The notes under the pieces were generated by a model, which did no database searches, was not told where the DNA came from, and saw nothing but the letters and a program-made list of their open reading frames with translations. A stretch of DNA of 64,000 nucleotides, from contig JAYQTM010000001.1 in NCBI GenBank assembly GCA_038147395.1, forward strand, positions 1,116,001 to 1,180,000, given 5' to 3'. Below are positions 1 to 8,866 of this stretch, piece by piece (position 1 is the first letter of the stretch; each line of letters opens with the position of its first letter). This DNA is from Eutrophovita brisbanensis. GTDB lineage: Bacteria; Pseudomonadota; Gammaproteobacteria; Burkholderiales; Eutrophovitaceae. Made by a program: the position numbers and the translations under genes.

Positions 1-302
1 AAGCAATACGTTTTGATTAAGCTGTCGAATTGGCTAATGTTGATGTTGAGCGCGCCTCCCAGGGCTTCTTTGACCCAAAACGGGTACGATCTAGTGGGCT
101 TATAGCCGTCGTTGAGAAGGTCGATATTTAGGACAAAACCAGTATTAGGTGCACTGTTTTCTCGACCGAGATCCTGGCTCAACCTCTCGCTTGCTGGCGT
201 GCTCAGGTCTGCCGTTGCGAACATGTGCATTTGATAGACATTTAAGCCCACGGACGCGATGACGAGTGTCAACATGACCCAAAAGGCAATTCGGCTTTTC
301 AT
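1..302 (-). CDS. Hypothetical membrane-anchored protein, 3' end outside window
   Basis: An open frame reads from an ATG at 302 (minus strand) to the left edge with no stop. It gives about 100 residues beginning MKSRIAFWVMLTLVIASVG. The first 25 residues are one hydrophobic segment behind a Lys/Arg-containing start, which fits a signal anchor or uncleaved signal peptide. The rest is soluble, with a segment GFVLNIDLLNDGYKPTRSY. I recognise no family. The gene is cut by the window border, so length and C-terminal domains are unknown. It is divergent from the outer-membrane gene at 516, with about 210 bp between them in which I see no strong promoter or repeat. Confidence 0.55.
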   Translation of the reverse strand, partial: MKSRIAFWVMLTLVIASVGLNVYQMHMFATADLSTPASERLSQDLGRENSAPNTGFVLNIDLLNDGYKPTRSYPFWVKEALGGALNINISQFDSLIKTYC

Positions 303-515
303 GCAGATACTTTCTTATTTTGACGTCGCTATTCTAACGGACTTAGTTTGCTGTGATTCCTTGATAGGAAGAAAGCGCCCCAATTCCTAATCTGTGGAGC
401 TTTAATGTTACAAAAATGGTCGCGCCATCTCAGAAATTACAGATTCTTGGTTGTCATAATTTGAGTCGATCAGTTAAGATGTTTTCCAGATCATTCATGA
501 CGTGGGACTTTTGAG

Positions 516-1166
516 ATGCTATCGCGCGCCGCTTGGTTCAGTCTATTTCTAACGTGTTTAAGCATTTCCGCAGGAAACGCCCAAGAGGAGTCAGTATCCA
601 GTGATCCTGGGATGTATTTCGGTTTGTCCGTGGGTACTCATCTTCTCTACGACGCGTCAGCGGAGTCAACGAGTGCTGGGGTATCCAACCAAGAAATTGA
701 CTACGATTCTGGGTCGGCCTTTGACATCACCTTGGGTGGGAAAGTCAAAGAGGGCCTGAGGGTGGAGGGAGAGATTTTTTACACGGATAATGACGTGTCA
801 TCAATACGAACGACGGGAAACCCCGGGTCGGGTGAAACAACGTCATTGGGTGTGGTTCTGAGCGCGGTGTTTGATTTCAAGGAGATCGGAGGCTTTAATC
901 CTTTCATCGGTCTTGGTGCCGGCATTGCCGAGATTGATTCGACATTGAATTCTGCTACGTCCGTGCTCACAGGATCGAACTCAGAGCTGCTGTACCAAAT
1001 TCAAATCGGCGCCGACTACAGTTTGTCGGATGATCTCGACTTATTTTTCGTGAGTAAATACCGCATGTCATCTGACTATCAACTCACGCAAAGTGATAAT
1101 GGGTCAATATTCGACTATGAATTTCAGGGTTCTACGATGTCCATTGGGCTTCGTCAGTGGTTCTAA
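516..1166 (+). CDS. Outer-membrane beta-barrel family protein
   Basis: A 216-residue protein. It opens with a clear signal peptide (residues 1-22, cleavage after GNA), so it is exported. The mature part alternates amphipathic strands: a short YFGLSVGTHLLY strand, a GGFNPFIGLGAGIAEI hairpin typical of small OmpA/OmpW-like eight-stranded barrels, and a final strand ending in Phe (IGLRQWF). A terminal aromatic residue is the classic BAM recognition signal. Function beyond an outer-membrane barrel cannot be assigned; a porin-like or surface protein is the general expectation. It is followed after only 6 bp by two small secreted proteins on the same strand, so a three-gene transcription unit is likely. 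Confidence 0.7.
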   Translation: MLSRAAWFSLFLTCLSISAGNAQEESVSSDPGMYFGLSVGTHLLYDASAESTSAGVSNQEIDYDSGSAFDITLGGKVKEGLRVEGEIFYTDNDVSSIRTTGNPGSGETTSLGVVLSAVFDFKEIGGFNPFIGLGAGIAEIDSTLNSATSVLTGSNSELLYQIQIGADYSLSDDLDLFFVSKYRMSSDYQLTQSDNGSIFDYEFQGSTMSIGLRQWF

Positions 1167-1172
1167 ATACGC

Positions 1173-1571
1173 TTGAACCGCCACAAACTTATTAGCTCGT
1201 TCGCATTAATCGCAGTCGGACAGGCTTTAATCCCTGCAGCCATCGCCGAAAAGTTTGTGTGTTCGGGCGACGGGCTTTCTCCCAATTATGAATTAGTCAT
1301 CACACGAACCGAAATTGGTTTTGCGCAACTGCAGCTGAATCCGATGATTGGCGATGTTGAGCGGTCGCTGATGATGATCAGTGAGACCGAGCGTTCGCTT
1401 GCACTGGCGTCACATACGGATTCGATCGATCGCTATGCATCGAAAATGTTTCTCATCGATAAAGTCAATCTTGTATTCACAGCATTTGGGTTTGTTGGAG
1501 AAATGATGGGATCTCATGCTGGAAACGGCAAACAGTTTTACAGGAGAGGAATTTGTGCGCACTTTCCGTAA
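1173..1571 (+). CDS. Hypothetical secreted protein
   Basis: A 132-residue protein starting at TTG, 6 bp after the stop of the preceding barrel gene. Residues 1-25 form a signal peptide (hydrophobic LISSFALIAVGQALIPAAIA, then EK). The mature domain has only two or three cysteines, one near the start (KFVCSGDG) and one near the end (RRGICAHF), which could form a disulfide in the periplasm. I recognise no family. Its last 17 bases overlap the next gene, which has its own ribosome binding site, so the two are probably translationally coupled. Confidence 0.5.
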   Translation: MNRHKLISSFALIAVGQALIPAAIAEKFVCSGDGLSPNYELVITRTEIGFAQLQLNPMIGDVERSLMMISETERSLALASHTDSIDRYASKMFLIDKVNLVFTAFGFVGEMMGSHAGNGKQFYRRGICAHFP

Positions 1572-2022
1572 TGTATTTTTCGGTTTGATGCTGCTTGTCA
1601 GTGAAGCGTTCGCGTCAGAGGTGGTGGATGTGTCATGTCTGGGGATTGACTTCTATCATGGGTATCGTTCGGTCGCGAGTGATGCTCGAGCAAGAAAAAA
1701 TCTGACCTTAACACTAGACAGGATTTCTGGTGAAGTCATTCAGTTCTCAGGTCTCTTTACGAGCGTTTTTTATAAAGATTGGACGGGTGATGAGATCATT
1801 CTTGGAGCCTTCGCTGACACTCGTTTATTCGACGTGAAGGTCAACTTGCCGACTTTGAGTATTTCTATTTTTGAGCGGATTGGGGCGGGGACGTCGGCAT
1901 ATGAGACCTGTGTTGATGGGGTGGGGAGCGAATCTAGCCGCTGCCAGCTCCAGGTTGTACCGCTGATTCAAGACCGGGTTTGCCGCGATCAGACCGAAAC
2001 AGATGTCACGGAAGTGTCATAA
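1555..2022 (+). CDS. Hypothetical secreted protein
   Basis: I place the start at GTG 1555. It is preceded by AGGAGAGG at 1542-1549 and followed directly by a signal peptide (RTFRNVFFGLMLLVSEAFA, then SE). An upstream ATG at 1516 in the same frame has no such site and would bury the signal peptide. The product is about 155 residues with Cys residues near the mature N-terminus and C-terminus. It resembles its upstream neighbour in size and layout, so the two may be distant paralogues. No family is recognised. The stretch from 2023 to 2120 downstream is AT-rich. Confidence 0.5.
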   Translation: MRTFRNVFFGLMLLVSEAFASEVVDVSCLGIDFYHGYRSVASDARARKNLTLTLDRISGEVIQFSGLFTSVFYKDWTGDEIILGAFADTRLFDVKVNLPTLSISIFERIGAGTSAYETCVDGVGSESSRCQLQVVPLIQDRVCRDQTETDVTEVS

Positions 2023-2120
2023 AAAACTGAAATTTTGGGTCGACGTCATTTTTTTCGTCTGTTATGGTGTCTTGCAAGGCGTACTTGAACATAAAAATTA
2101 AAGAAAAATAGGGGATAGGC

Positions 2121-3833
2121 ATGATGAAAGGATCAGATCTTTTCGTGAAGGCGCTTGAGGAAGAAGGCGTAGAGTATATTTTTGGGATTCCTGGTGAAGA
2201 AAACTTGGATTTTCTCGACAGTCTCTCGCGTTCCAAAAAAATTAAATTGATTCTCACGCGTCACGAGCAGGGTGCTGGGTTCATGGCATCGGTGTATGGC
2301 CGACTCACTGGCAAAACGGGTGTTTGTCTTGCAACACTTGGGCCTGGTGCTACGAACTTCACGACGTCAGCTGCATATGCCCAACTTGGCGGGATGCCCA
2401 TGATGATGATCACGGGACAAAAGCCTGTTAAGAAATCAAAACAGGGTCGCTTTCAAATTCTTGATGTTGTCGAGATGATGAAGCCAATCACAAAATACGC
2501 GCACCAGATTGTCGCCGCTGACAACATCCCTAGCCGAGTCAGAGAGGCGATCCGGTTGGCTGAAGAAGAGAAGCCAGGGGCAGTTCACTTGGAGTTACCT
2601 GAGGATATCGCTGATGAACACTCAAATGAGCAACCGATTCCTAGATCCTCCGTGCGAAGACCCATTCCAGAGGATAAGTCGGTTAAAGCAGCGATTGAAA
2701 AAATTGCAAAGGCTAAAAGCCCGATTATCGTCGTAGGAGCGGGTGGTAACCGTAAATTGACGAGCAAAATGCTCACCGAGTTGGTTGATCAAACCGGAAT
2801 CCCGTTTGTCAGCACGCAGCTCGGTAAAGGTGTGATTGATGAGCGACATCCGCTGTTTATGGGATGTGCTGCGCTATCGGCGGGAGACTACGTGCATCGT
2901 GCCATCGAGGCAGCTGATTTGATTATTAATGTTGGGCACGACGTGATCGAGAAGCCTCCGTTTTTCATGAGTCACGGTAGCGCTCGTGATCAAGAAACGA
3001 GCCATTCATCTGATGATGAGCCAGTATTGGTCTCAGAGGGGACTCAAGTCATTCATGTGTCGTTCCGGTCTGCGGAGGTCGATCCAGTCTACTTCCCACA
3101 GCTTGAGGTGGTGGGAGATATCGCGAATGCAATTTGGCAGATCAAATCTGGCTTGGCAGACCGAAAAGATATGAGTTGGGACTTTAGCCGCATGATGGAG
3201 GTAAAAAAACATCATGACGCGAACATAGCAGAGGGTAAAGACGATCCAAGATTCCCGATTTATCCTCAACGACTCGTTGCTGATATTCGTAAGGCGATGC
3301 CAGACGACGGGATGATCTGTCTCGACAACGGTGTATACAAGATCTGGTTCGCAAGAAACTACCCCGCTCATCAATCGAATACCGTAATGCTAGACAACGC
3401 ACTCGCGACGATGGGCGCAGGATTGCCATCGGCAATGGCCTCGCATCTTGTTTATCCAGATCGAAAGGTTATGGCGATTTGTGGTGATGGTGGATTCATG
3501 ATGAATTCGCAGGAGCTTGAGACAGCGGTCCGCTTAAAAATGAATATCACGTGTTTGATTCTTAACGATTCAAGTTACGGGATGATTCGTTGGAAGCAGG
3601 CCAACATGGGCTTTGATGACTGGGGCTTGGAGTATGGAAATCCTGACTTTGTGAAGTATGCCGAGAGTTACGGCGCGAAAGGTCATCGAGTCGACAGTTC
3701 AGAGAACTTAATAAAGACGTTAGAGACTTGTCTATCGACACCGGGTGTGCACTTAATCGATTGTCCGGTTGACTACTCAGAGAATGATGAAATTCTTAAT
3801 ACGAGGATTAAGGCGGATAGCGCAAAAATCTAA
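2121..3833 (+). CDS. Thiamine-diphosphate enzyme, acetolactate synthase large-subunit-like
   Basis: A 570-residue protein with the three-domain layout of the acetohydroxyacid synthase/pyruvate oxidase family. The N-terminal pyrimidine-binding domain has the catalytic Glu49 in TRHEQGAGFMA. A central domain follows. The C-terminal diphosphate-binding domain carries the GDG...N motif at about 455-485 (GDGGFMMNSQELETA then LNDSSYGMI). The family condenses 2-oxo acids, classically two pyruvates to acetolactate. No small regulatory subunit (ilvN/ilvH) lies nearby. The next gene, 66 bp on, is an aldehyde dehydrogenase. This suggests a catabolic AlsS-like or other decarboxylase role rather than branched-chain amino acid synthesis. 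The exact substrate is not determinable. Adjacent ATGs at 2121 and 2124 are alternative starts. Confidence 0.8.
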   Translation: MMKGSDLFVKALEEEGVEYIFGIPGEENLDFLDSLSRSKKIKLILTRHEQGAGFMASVYGRLTGKTGVCLATLGPGATNFTTSAAYAQLGGMPMMMITGQKPVKKSKQGRFQILDVVEMMKPITKYAHQIVAADNIPSRVREAIRLAEEEKPGAVHLELPEDIADEHSNEQPIPRSSVRRPIPEDKSVKAAIEKIAKAKSPIIVVGAGGNRKLTSKMLTELVDQTGIPFVSTQLGKGVIDERHPLFMGCAALSAGDYVHRAIEAADLIINVGHDVIEKPPFFMSHGSARDQETSHSSDDEPVLVSEGTQVIHVSFRSAEVDPVYFPQLEVVGDIANAIWQIKSGLADRKDMSWDFSRMMEVKKHHDANIAEGKDDPRFPIYPQRLVADIRKAMPDDGMICLDNGVYKIWFARNYPAHQSNTVMLDNALATMGAGLPSAMASHLVYPDRKVMAICGDGGFMMNSQELETAVRLKMNITCLILNDSSYGMIRWKQANMGFDDWGLEYGNPDFVKYAESYGAKGHRVDSSENLIKTLETCLSTPGVHLIDCPVDYSENDEILNTRIKADSAKI

Positions 3834-3899
3834 CGTTTCACAGTATTAACGAGGAGGCGCGCGAGCGCTTTCTCGCGTAATGGTTATCGGGGAGAAGAC

Positions 3900-5342
3900 A
3901 TGCCACAATTACGAGATAAATATCCGTACATCTTGGCCAATGAGGCGGTGTACGCGAACACAGACCTCAAAGTAACAGACAAGTACACTGGAGAGGTGGC
4001 GACATCTGTCGCCTTAGCCGATGCTTCGGTCATTGAAAAAGGTATTCAGGCTTCTGTTGACGCCGCTGAGGCATTGGCAGACATGCCGACATATGAGCGA
4101 CAGGCTGTTCTAGAACACTGTGTGACGAGATTTAGAGAACTCTTTGATGAATTGTCGTACGCGCTTTGCGTTGAAGCAGGTAAGCCAATCAATGACGCAA
4201 GGGGAGAGGTCACGCGGCTCATTGATACATTTAAGATTGCGGCTGAAGAGAGCACTCGGTTTAACGGGGAGCTTCAAGCGCTTGATATCAGCCCACGAGC
4301 AAAGGGGTATCGAGGCATGTGGAAGAGGGTGCCGATTGGACCGTGCTCGTTTGTGTCTCCATTTAACTTCCCGCTGAATTTGGCAGCACACAAAATCGCG
4401 CCTGCCATTGCTGTAGGTTGCCCGTTTGTCATGAAGCCAGCATCGCGTACGCCACTTGGCGCGATCATTATTGGTGAAGTGCTCGGAGAGACAAATCTAC
4501 CCAAGGGTTCGTTCTCGATATTGCCATGCTCTCGAGATGGTGCAGACCTATTTACGGTTGATGAACGGTTGAAGCTCCTTTCATTCACTGGTTCTCCCGT
4601 AGTTGGTTGGGATCTCAAGGCGCGCTGTGGCAAGAAAAAAGTCGTCCTCGAGTTAGGCGGTAACGCAGCGGTAATTGTTGACGCGGATACCGACTTAGAT
4701 GATGCCGTTGAACGGATTATCTTTGGTGCGTTTTACCAATCCGGCCAGTCTTGTATCGGCGTTCAGAGGATCTTGATTCATGACGATATTTACGACAGCT
4801 TGAAAACCAAATTAGTCTCTCGAGCTGCCACATTGATCGCTGGAGATCCTAAGGACGAGAAAACATTTGTTGGCCCGATGATCGCAGAGAGTGAGGCGAA
4901 GCGCTTGGAGAGCTGGATTGAAGAGGCGGTTTCATCTGGTGGCTCTTTATTATGCGGTGGCAAACGAGATGGGGCGATGTTGGAAGCAACTCTTTTAGAA
5001 AACGTTCCGAAAGAAACAAAGATTTGTACTGAGGAGGCCTTCGGTCCAGTCGCTGTATTACAAAAGTTTGGCACTTGGGACCAAGCGATTGATATGGTTA
5101 ACGACTCAAAATTCGGCCTTCAGGCGGGCGTTTTTACGCGAGATTTTTACAAAATTCAAAAGGCCTGGGATAAGCTCGACGTCGGTGGCGTGGTCGTGGG
5201 TGATGTGCCGTCCTACCGAGTTGATAACATGCCTTATGGCGGTGTCAAAGATTCCGGACTAGGTCGTGAGGGTGTGCGCTTCGCGATGGAAGATATGTCT
5301 GAAATTCGTAATTTGGTGATACGAGCGATACCTTCTGCTTAG
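3900..5342 (+). CDS. NAD(P)-dependent aldehyde dehydrogenase
   Basis: A 480-residue member of the aldehyde dehydrogenase superfamily, which oxidises aldehydes to acids through a thiohemiacetal. The catalytic Cys285 sits in SGQSCIGVQR and the general base Glu251 in LELGGN, 34 residues apart as in the family. The cofactor region FVSPFNFPLNLAAHKIAPA and the C-terminal GVKDSGLGREG segment are also present. It lies downstream of the TPP-enzyme gene on the same strand, so the pair may handle one aldehyde-producing pathway. The closest subfamily by feel is the lactaldehyde/non-phosphorylating glyceraldehyde-3-phosphate dehydrogenase group, but the substrate is uncertain. A strong intrinsic terminator follows the stop codon. 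Confidence 0.85.
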   Translation: MPQLRDKYPYILANEAVYANTDLKVTDKYTGEVATSVALADASVIEKGIQASVDAAEALADMPTYERQAVLEHCVTRFRELFDELSYALCVEAGKPINDARGEVTRLIDTFKIAAEESTRFNGELQALDISPRAKGYRGMWKRVPIGPCSFVSPFNFPLNLAAHKIAPAIAVGCPFVMKPASRTPLGAIIIGEVLGETNLPKGSFSILPCSRDGADLFTVDERLKLLSFTGSPVVGWDLKARCGKKKVVLELGGNAAVIVDADTDLDDAVERIIFGAFYQSGQSCIGVQRILIHDDIYDSLKTKLVSRAATLIAGDPKDEKTFVGPMIAESEAKRLESWIEEAVSSGGSLLCGGKRDGAMLEATLLENVPKETKICTEEAFGPVAVLQKFGTWDQAIDMVNDSKFGLQAGVFTRDFYKIQKAWDKLDVGGVVVGDVPSYRVDNMPYGGVKDSGLGREGVRFAMEDMSEIRNLVIRAIPSA

Positions 5343-5365
5343 TCTCGGTTTCGTTTAACATCAGA

Positions 5366-5394
5366 AGCGCGCTCAATGGTGAGCGCGCTTTTTT
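5366..5394 (+). terminator. Intrinsic terminator after aldehyde dehydrogenase
   Basis: A nine-base-pair perfect stem with AGCGCGCTC at 5366-5374 and GAGCGCGCT at 5381-5389 around a six-base loop, followed by a run of T. It ends the TPP-enzyme/aldehyde dehydrogenase unit and lies only 16 bases before the preferred start of the next gene. Confidence 0.9.
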
Positions 5395-5409
5395 ATTGTG
5401 AGGTCAAGT

Positions 5410-6171
5410 TTGCGTCGTCGTATACCAAAAGTTTTCGTAACGCTATTGTTGTCTTTTATTTTCGCGCATTCTGCTCTTGCGATTGTTAATGTTGAAACAC
5501 TTAGAGCGCGTGCAGGTTCCAGTGAGGGATGGTCTTCTGCTGGAAGTTTGAATGCGTCTGGCACCTCGGGTAATTCTGACAAATCGAACGTCAGCATCTC
5601 TGGTCTGCTTCAGTTATTGAGGCCTAATTACAGTAACTTGATCGTTATTGGCAGCGAGTATGGAGAGGCCTCTGGCAACAAGAATGCAGACAAACAAGTG
5701 CTACATTTGAGGCACACGAGAAATCTGTCGGTGAGAACTGCGTGGGAGGCCTTCACCCAATGGCAGCAAAACGAGTTCACTCGACTCGAAGAGCGCTCGT
5801 TATTGGGTTCCGGATTTCGATTTCGATTTGGGAATGGGGAGACTCGCACATTAAATCTTGGAGTGGGTGGTTTTTATGAGTCTGAGCGCAATGAGAACGA
5901 GGCCACAAAGGAGATCGGTCGATCTAATCTCTACGCGTCATTCAAAAGCACATTGAGTAGCGGTGCGTCATTCGTGAGTACGGTATACCTTCAAAACAAA
6001 CTTGACGAGTTATCCGATAAACGCTCCATTGGTAATTTTTCGTTTTCTGTGCCATTCGCCGAGCACCTTGAGTTTGTCTTGAACGTCTCAGTGGAGCATG
6101 ATTCTCGTCCTCCTGCTGGGATTGAGAAGACAGACTGGTCATATAAGACCGGTATTGGTTGGAAGTTTTAA
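5410..6171 (+). CDS. DUF481-family outer-membrane protein (YdiY-like)
   Basis: About 253 residues, exported (signal peptide ending HSALA, then IVN). The mature protein matches the DUF481 pattern known from YdiY. It opens with a segment rich in Gly, Ser and Asn (SLNASGTSGNSDKSNVSISG), followed by amphipathic beta strands (HLRHTRNLSVRTAWEAF, GSGFRFRFGN) and a barrel-like last strand ending SYKTGIGWKF. DUF481 proteins are predicted outer-membrane barrels of unknown role. I prefer TTG 5410 because GAGG at 5400-5403 is well spaced from it. The GTG at 5398 lies on the tail of the preceding terminator and has no ribosome binding site. Confidence 0.75.
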   Translation: MRRRIPKVFVTLLLSFIFAHSALAIVNVETLRARAGSSEGWSSAGSLNASGTSGNSDKSNVSISGLLQLLRPNYSNLIVIGSEYGEASGNKNADKQVLHLRHTRNLSVRTAWEAFTQWQQNEFTRLEERSLLGSGFRFRFGNGETRTLNLGVGGFYESERNENEATKEIGRSNLYASFKSTLSSGASFVSTVYLQNKLDELSDKRSIGNFSFSVPFAEHLEFVLNVSVEHDSRPPAGIEKTDWSYKTGIGWKF

Positions 6172-6291
6172 CTGAGATTATCTTCACGAAGATGATTCGT
6201 GAGAATCTAGAGTGTCACCGTGGATCGGGTAAAATACTTTGTTTTTCGGGCGCGATTTGAACGCGTCAGCTGGAACGTACTTTGAGGTTTT

Positions 6292-8199
6292 ATGGTTAAC
6301 GTAACTTTGCCAGACGGTTCAATTCGTTCATTCGATGAGCCCTTGTCCGCTGGTGCAATCGCTCGTTCAATTTCTCCTAGTTTGGCTAAATCTGCAGTTG
6401 CCGCTCGAATCGACGGTCACCTTGTGGACTTGAGTCACGTTGTGTCAACTGATGCGTCATTGGCGTTAGTAACTGGAGATGAGCCGGAGGGACTCGAGGT
6501 GATTCGTCACTCGACGGCACATTTGCTCGCTCAAGCAGTTAAAGCCTTATTTCCTCAAGCCCAAGTCACGATTGGGCCAGTTATTGAAGACGGGTTTTAC
6601 TATGATTTTTCATTTGAGCGAGCATTCACGCCAGAGGACCTCTCAGCAATAGAAAAGAAAATGAAGCAGCTCTCCAAAAAGGACGCGCGAGTTGTTCGAG
6701 AGGTTAAGGATCGAGATGAGGCAAGCACTTATTTCGAATCAATTGGTGAGAAGTACAAAGCTGAGATCATTCGAGATCTTCCTCAGGGCGAAGAGATATC
6801 GCTCTACACCCAGGGTGACTTCACGGATCTATGTCGAGGACCTCACGTTTCGTCGACTGGCAAGCTGAAAGTTTTTAAATTGTTGAAAGTCGCTGGAGCG
6901 TATTGGAGGGGTAACTCCAATAACGAAATGCTACAGCGCATCTACGGGACCGCATGGTCGACCCAGGAGCAGCTTGATGCGCACCTATTTAAGCTAGAGG
7001 AAGCAGAAAAGCGAGACCATCGAAAACTTGGCCGTAAGCTCGACTTATTTCATAGTCAGGAAGAATCCCCAGGGATGGTATTTTGGCGGCCAAAGGGATG
7101 GGAGTTGTGGCAGCAAGTCGAGCAGTATATGCGTGGTGTTTACAAGAACAACGGCTATCAAGAAGTGAAGTGTCCTCAAATTCTGGACGTGTCTTTGTGG
7201 AAAAAGTCGGGTCATTGGGACAATTTCAGAGAAAACATGTTTTTCACGGCCTCTGAAAATCGCGAGTACGCGGTGAAGCCAATGAATTGTCCAGGGCATG
7301 TGCAAATTTTTAATAGCGGATTGAGAAGCTACAAAGATTTGCCGCTCCGTTACGGTGAATTTGGTGGCTGTCATAGGAACGAGCCTTCTGGCGCTTTACA
7401 TGGATTGATGCGAGTCCGAGCCTTTACTCAAGATGATGGACACATTTTCTGCACCCAAGAGCAGATCGAAAAAGAAGTGGTTGATTTTCACCGTCTTGCA
7501 TTGAAGACTTATACTGACTTTGATTTTAAAGACATAGAGATCAAACTGGCGTTGCGACCAGAACAGCGTCTTGGAGACGACGCAACATGGGATCACGCCG
7601 AGGCTGCCCTACGTGGCGCTCTTGAAACGTGTGGTGTTAGATGGGAAGAATTGCCCGGCGAGGGCGCGTTTTACGGGCCCAAGATTGAATATCACTTGAA
7701 GGATTCTATCGGTCGGTCATGGCAGTGCGGCACCATCCAGGTGGATTTCATGATGCCTCAACGCCTCGGCGCGGAGTACGTTGCTGAAGACAACTCGCGT
7801 AAGATTCCTGTGATGTTACATCGAGCCATTGTCGGCTCAATGGAGCGGTTCATTGGTATATTAATCGAGCACCACGCGGGCGCATTGCCATTGTGGTTAT
7901 CGCCGCAACAGCTCGTGGTCATGAACATTGCAGATCGTCATTCTGAGTACGCCGAGAGTGTTGTAAAAACGTTGATTGATAAGGGTTTTCGGGCGGCCTC
8001 TGACTTGAGGAACGAAAAAATTACCTATAAAATCCGCGAACATAGCTTGCAAAAGCTCCCTTACCAGTTAGTGGTAGGCGATAAAGAAGTTGAATCAAAC
8101 GTCGTCTCCGTAAGAGCTCGAGGCGGAGAGGATCTTGGGCAGATGACGGTGGATGCTTTGATCGCCAAACTCAATGATCAAGTCGAGGCGCGAACGTAG
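6292..8199 (+). CDS. thrS: Threonyl-tRNA synthetase
   Basis: A 635-residue class II aminoacyl-tRNA synthetase that charges tRNA-Thr. The order is a TGS domain (residues 1-60), an editing domain with the HxxxH-type motif (HSTAHLLAQA) that removes mischarged serine, and a catalytic core. In the core, Cys of MNCPGH and a later His (MLHRAIVGS) belong to the zinc-binding set. Motif 2 is FGGCHRNE and motif 3 is MLHRAIVGSMERFIG. A C-terminal anticodon-binding domain follows (LPLWLSPQQLVVMNI). Full length for the family. It leads the thrS-infC-rpmI-rplT-pheST-ihfA block. A TAAAAT at 6230-6235 is a possible -10 element, but I see no convincing -35, and no obvious anticodon-mimicking operator in the leader. 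Confidence 0.98.
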   Translation: MVNVTLPDGSIRSFDEPLSAGAIARSISPSLAKSAVAARIDGHLVDLSHVVSTDASLALVTGDEPEGLEVIRHSTAHLLAQAVKALFPQAQVTIGPVIEDGFYYDFSFERAFTPEDLSAIEKKMKQLSKKDARVVREVKDRDEASTYFESIGEKYKAEIIRDLPQGEEISLYTQGDFTDLCRGPHVSSTGKLKVFKLLKVAGAYWRGNSNNEMLQRIYGTAWSTQEQLDAHLFKLEEAEKRDHRKLGRKLDLFHSQEESPGMVFWRPKGWELWQQVEQYMRGVYKNNGYQEVKCPQILDVSLWKKSGHWDNFRENMFFTASENREYAVKPMNCPGHVQIFNSGLRSYKDLPLRYGEFGGCHRNEPSGALHGLMRVRAFTQDDGHIFCTQEQIEKEVVDFHRLALKTYTDFDFKDIEIKLALRPEQRLGDDATWDHAEAALRGALETCGVRWEELPGEGAFYGPKIEYHLKDSIGRSWQCGTIQVDFMMPQRLGAEYVAEDNSRKIPVMLHRAIVGSMERFIGILIEHHAGALPLWLSPQQLVVMNIADRHSEYAESVVKTLIDKGFRAASDLRNEKITYKIREHSLQKLPYQLVVGDKEVESNVVSVRARGGEDLGQMTVDALIAKLNDQVEART

Positions 8200-8227
8200 T
8201 GTTCGCTCTCATTTTTTTTAATGTTGT

Positions 8228-8244
8228 AGGAGGTTAATCCCATA
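8228..8244 (+). promoter_or_regulatory. infC ribosome binding site and AUA initiation codon
   Basis: A perfect AGGAGGT at 8228-8234 lies 7 bases before ATA at 8242. The ATA is in frame with infC, and no ATG, GTG or TTG in that frame occurs at a sensible N-terminus. Translation initiation factor 3 genes are known to use atypical codons (AUU in E. coli), so that IF3 represses its own synthesis. Confidence 0.8.
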
Positions 8245-8817
8245 GCCAGACAAAAAGAAGCCCGTATTAACGAGGAGATAACGGCGCCTCAAATTCGTTT
8301 AATTGGAATTGAAGGTGAGCCGATCGGAGTCATGAGTTCTCAAGAAGCTCTTTCGATGGCCGACGAAGCAAATATCGATCTTGTAGAGATCGCGCCAACA
8401 GCCGAGCCGCCAGTGTGCCGTTTGATGGATTACGGCAAATTTAAATATAACGAACAAAAAAAGAAAGACGAAGCAAAGCGAAAGCAGAAGCAAATTCAGA
8501 TCAAAGAGATCAAGTTTCGTCCTGGCACCGACGAGGGTGACTATCAGATTAAATTGAGAAATCTAATTCGATTCCTCGGTGATGGCGATAAGACCAAAGT
8601 TACGTTACGTTTCCGTGGGCGAGAGATGGCACACCAGGAGCTTGGCGCAAAACTATTGCAACGTGTTAAAGCAGACCTGGAAGATCATGGGCAAGTTGAG
8701 CAGTTTCCTAAAATGGAAGGCAGACAGATGGTCATGGTGGTTGCACCCTTGAGGCCAGAGGAAAAGCTTAAGCGAGAGAAAATGAAAGCGGAGGCGCTGG
8801 CTCGCGAAGAAGCCTAA
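8242..8817 (+). CDS. infC: Translation initiation factor IF-3 (AUA start)
   Basis: 191 residues when read from ATA 8242. The N-terminus reads (f)M-ARQKEARINEEITAPQIRL, matching the conserved IF3 start, and the first internal ATG (8332) would remove the N-terminal domain. The N-domain is followed by a Lys-rich linker (YNEQKKKDEAKRKQKQIQ) and a C-domain with KEIKFRPGTDEGDYQIK and VTLRFRGREMAHQ, which bind 16S rRNA. IF3 prevents subunit association and proofreads start codons. Because IF3 rejects non-canonical starts, the AUA with an ideal Shine-Dalgarno implies autoregulation. It follows thrS by 42 bp and precedes the L35 and L20 genes. Confidence 0.95.
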   Translation: MARQKEARINEEITAPQIRLIGIEGEPIGVMSSQEALSMADEANIDLVEIAPTAEPPVCRLMDYGKFKYNEQKKKDEAKRKQKQIQIKEIKFRPGTDEGDYQIKLRNLIRFLGDGDKTKVTLRFRGREMAHQELGAKLLQRVKADLEDHGQVEQFPKMEGRQMVMVVAPLRPEEKLKREKMKAEALAREEA

Positions 8818-8840
8818 AAACATGTAGAATTCGCGATCTT

Positions 8841-8866
8841 CACTGAGTCGCAGCTTTGACTCAGTG
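8841..8866 (+). promoter_or_regulatory. Hairpin in infC-rpmI leader (possible L20-type control site or attenuator)
   Basis: A nine-base-pair perfect inverted repeat, CACTGAGTC at 8841-8849 and GACTCAGTG at 8858-8866, followed by GGGTTT rather than a long T run. It lies in the 131-bp spacer between infC and rpmI, where gammaproteobacteria regulate rpmI-rplT by L20 binding to the mRNA. It could be an L20 operator arm or a weak attenuator. Position and structure are seen; function is inference. Confidence 0.5.

Noticed and set aside
8299..8493. Minus-strand frame overlapping infC
   Set aside because: Shadow of the Lys-rich infC coding sequence; no start signal and no recognisable protein.
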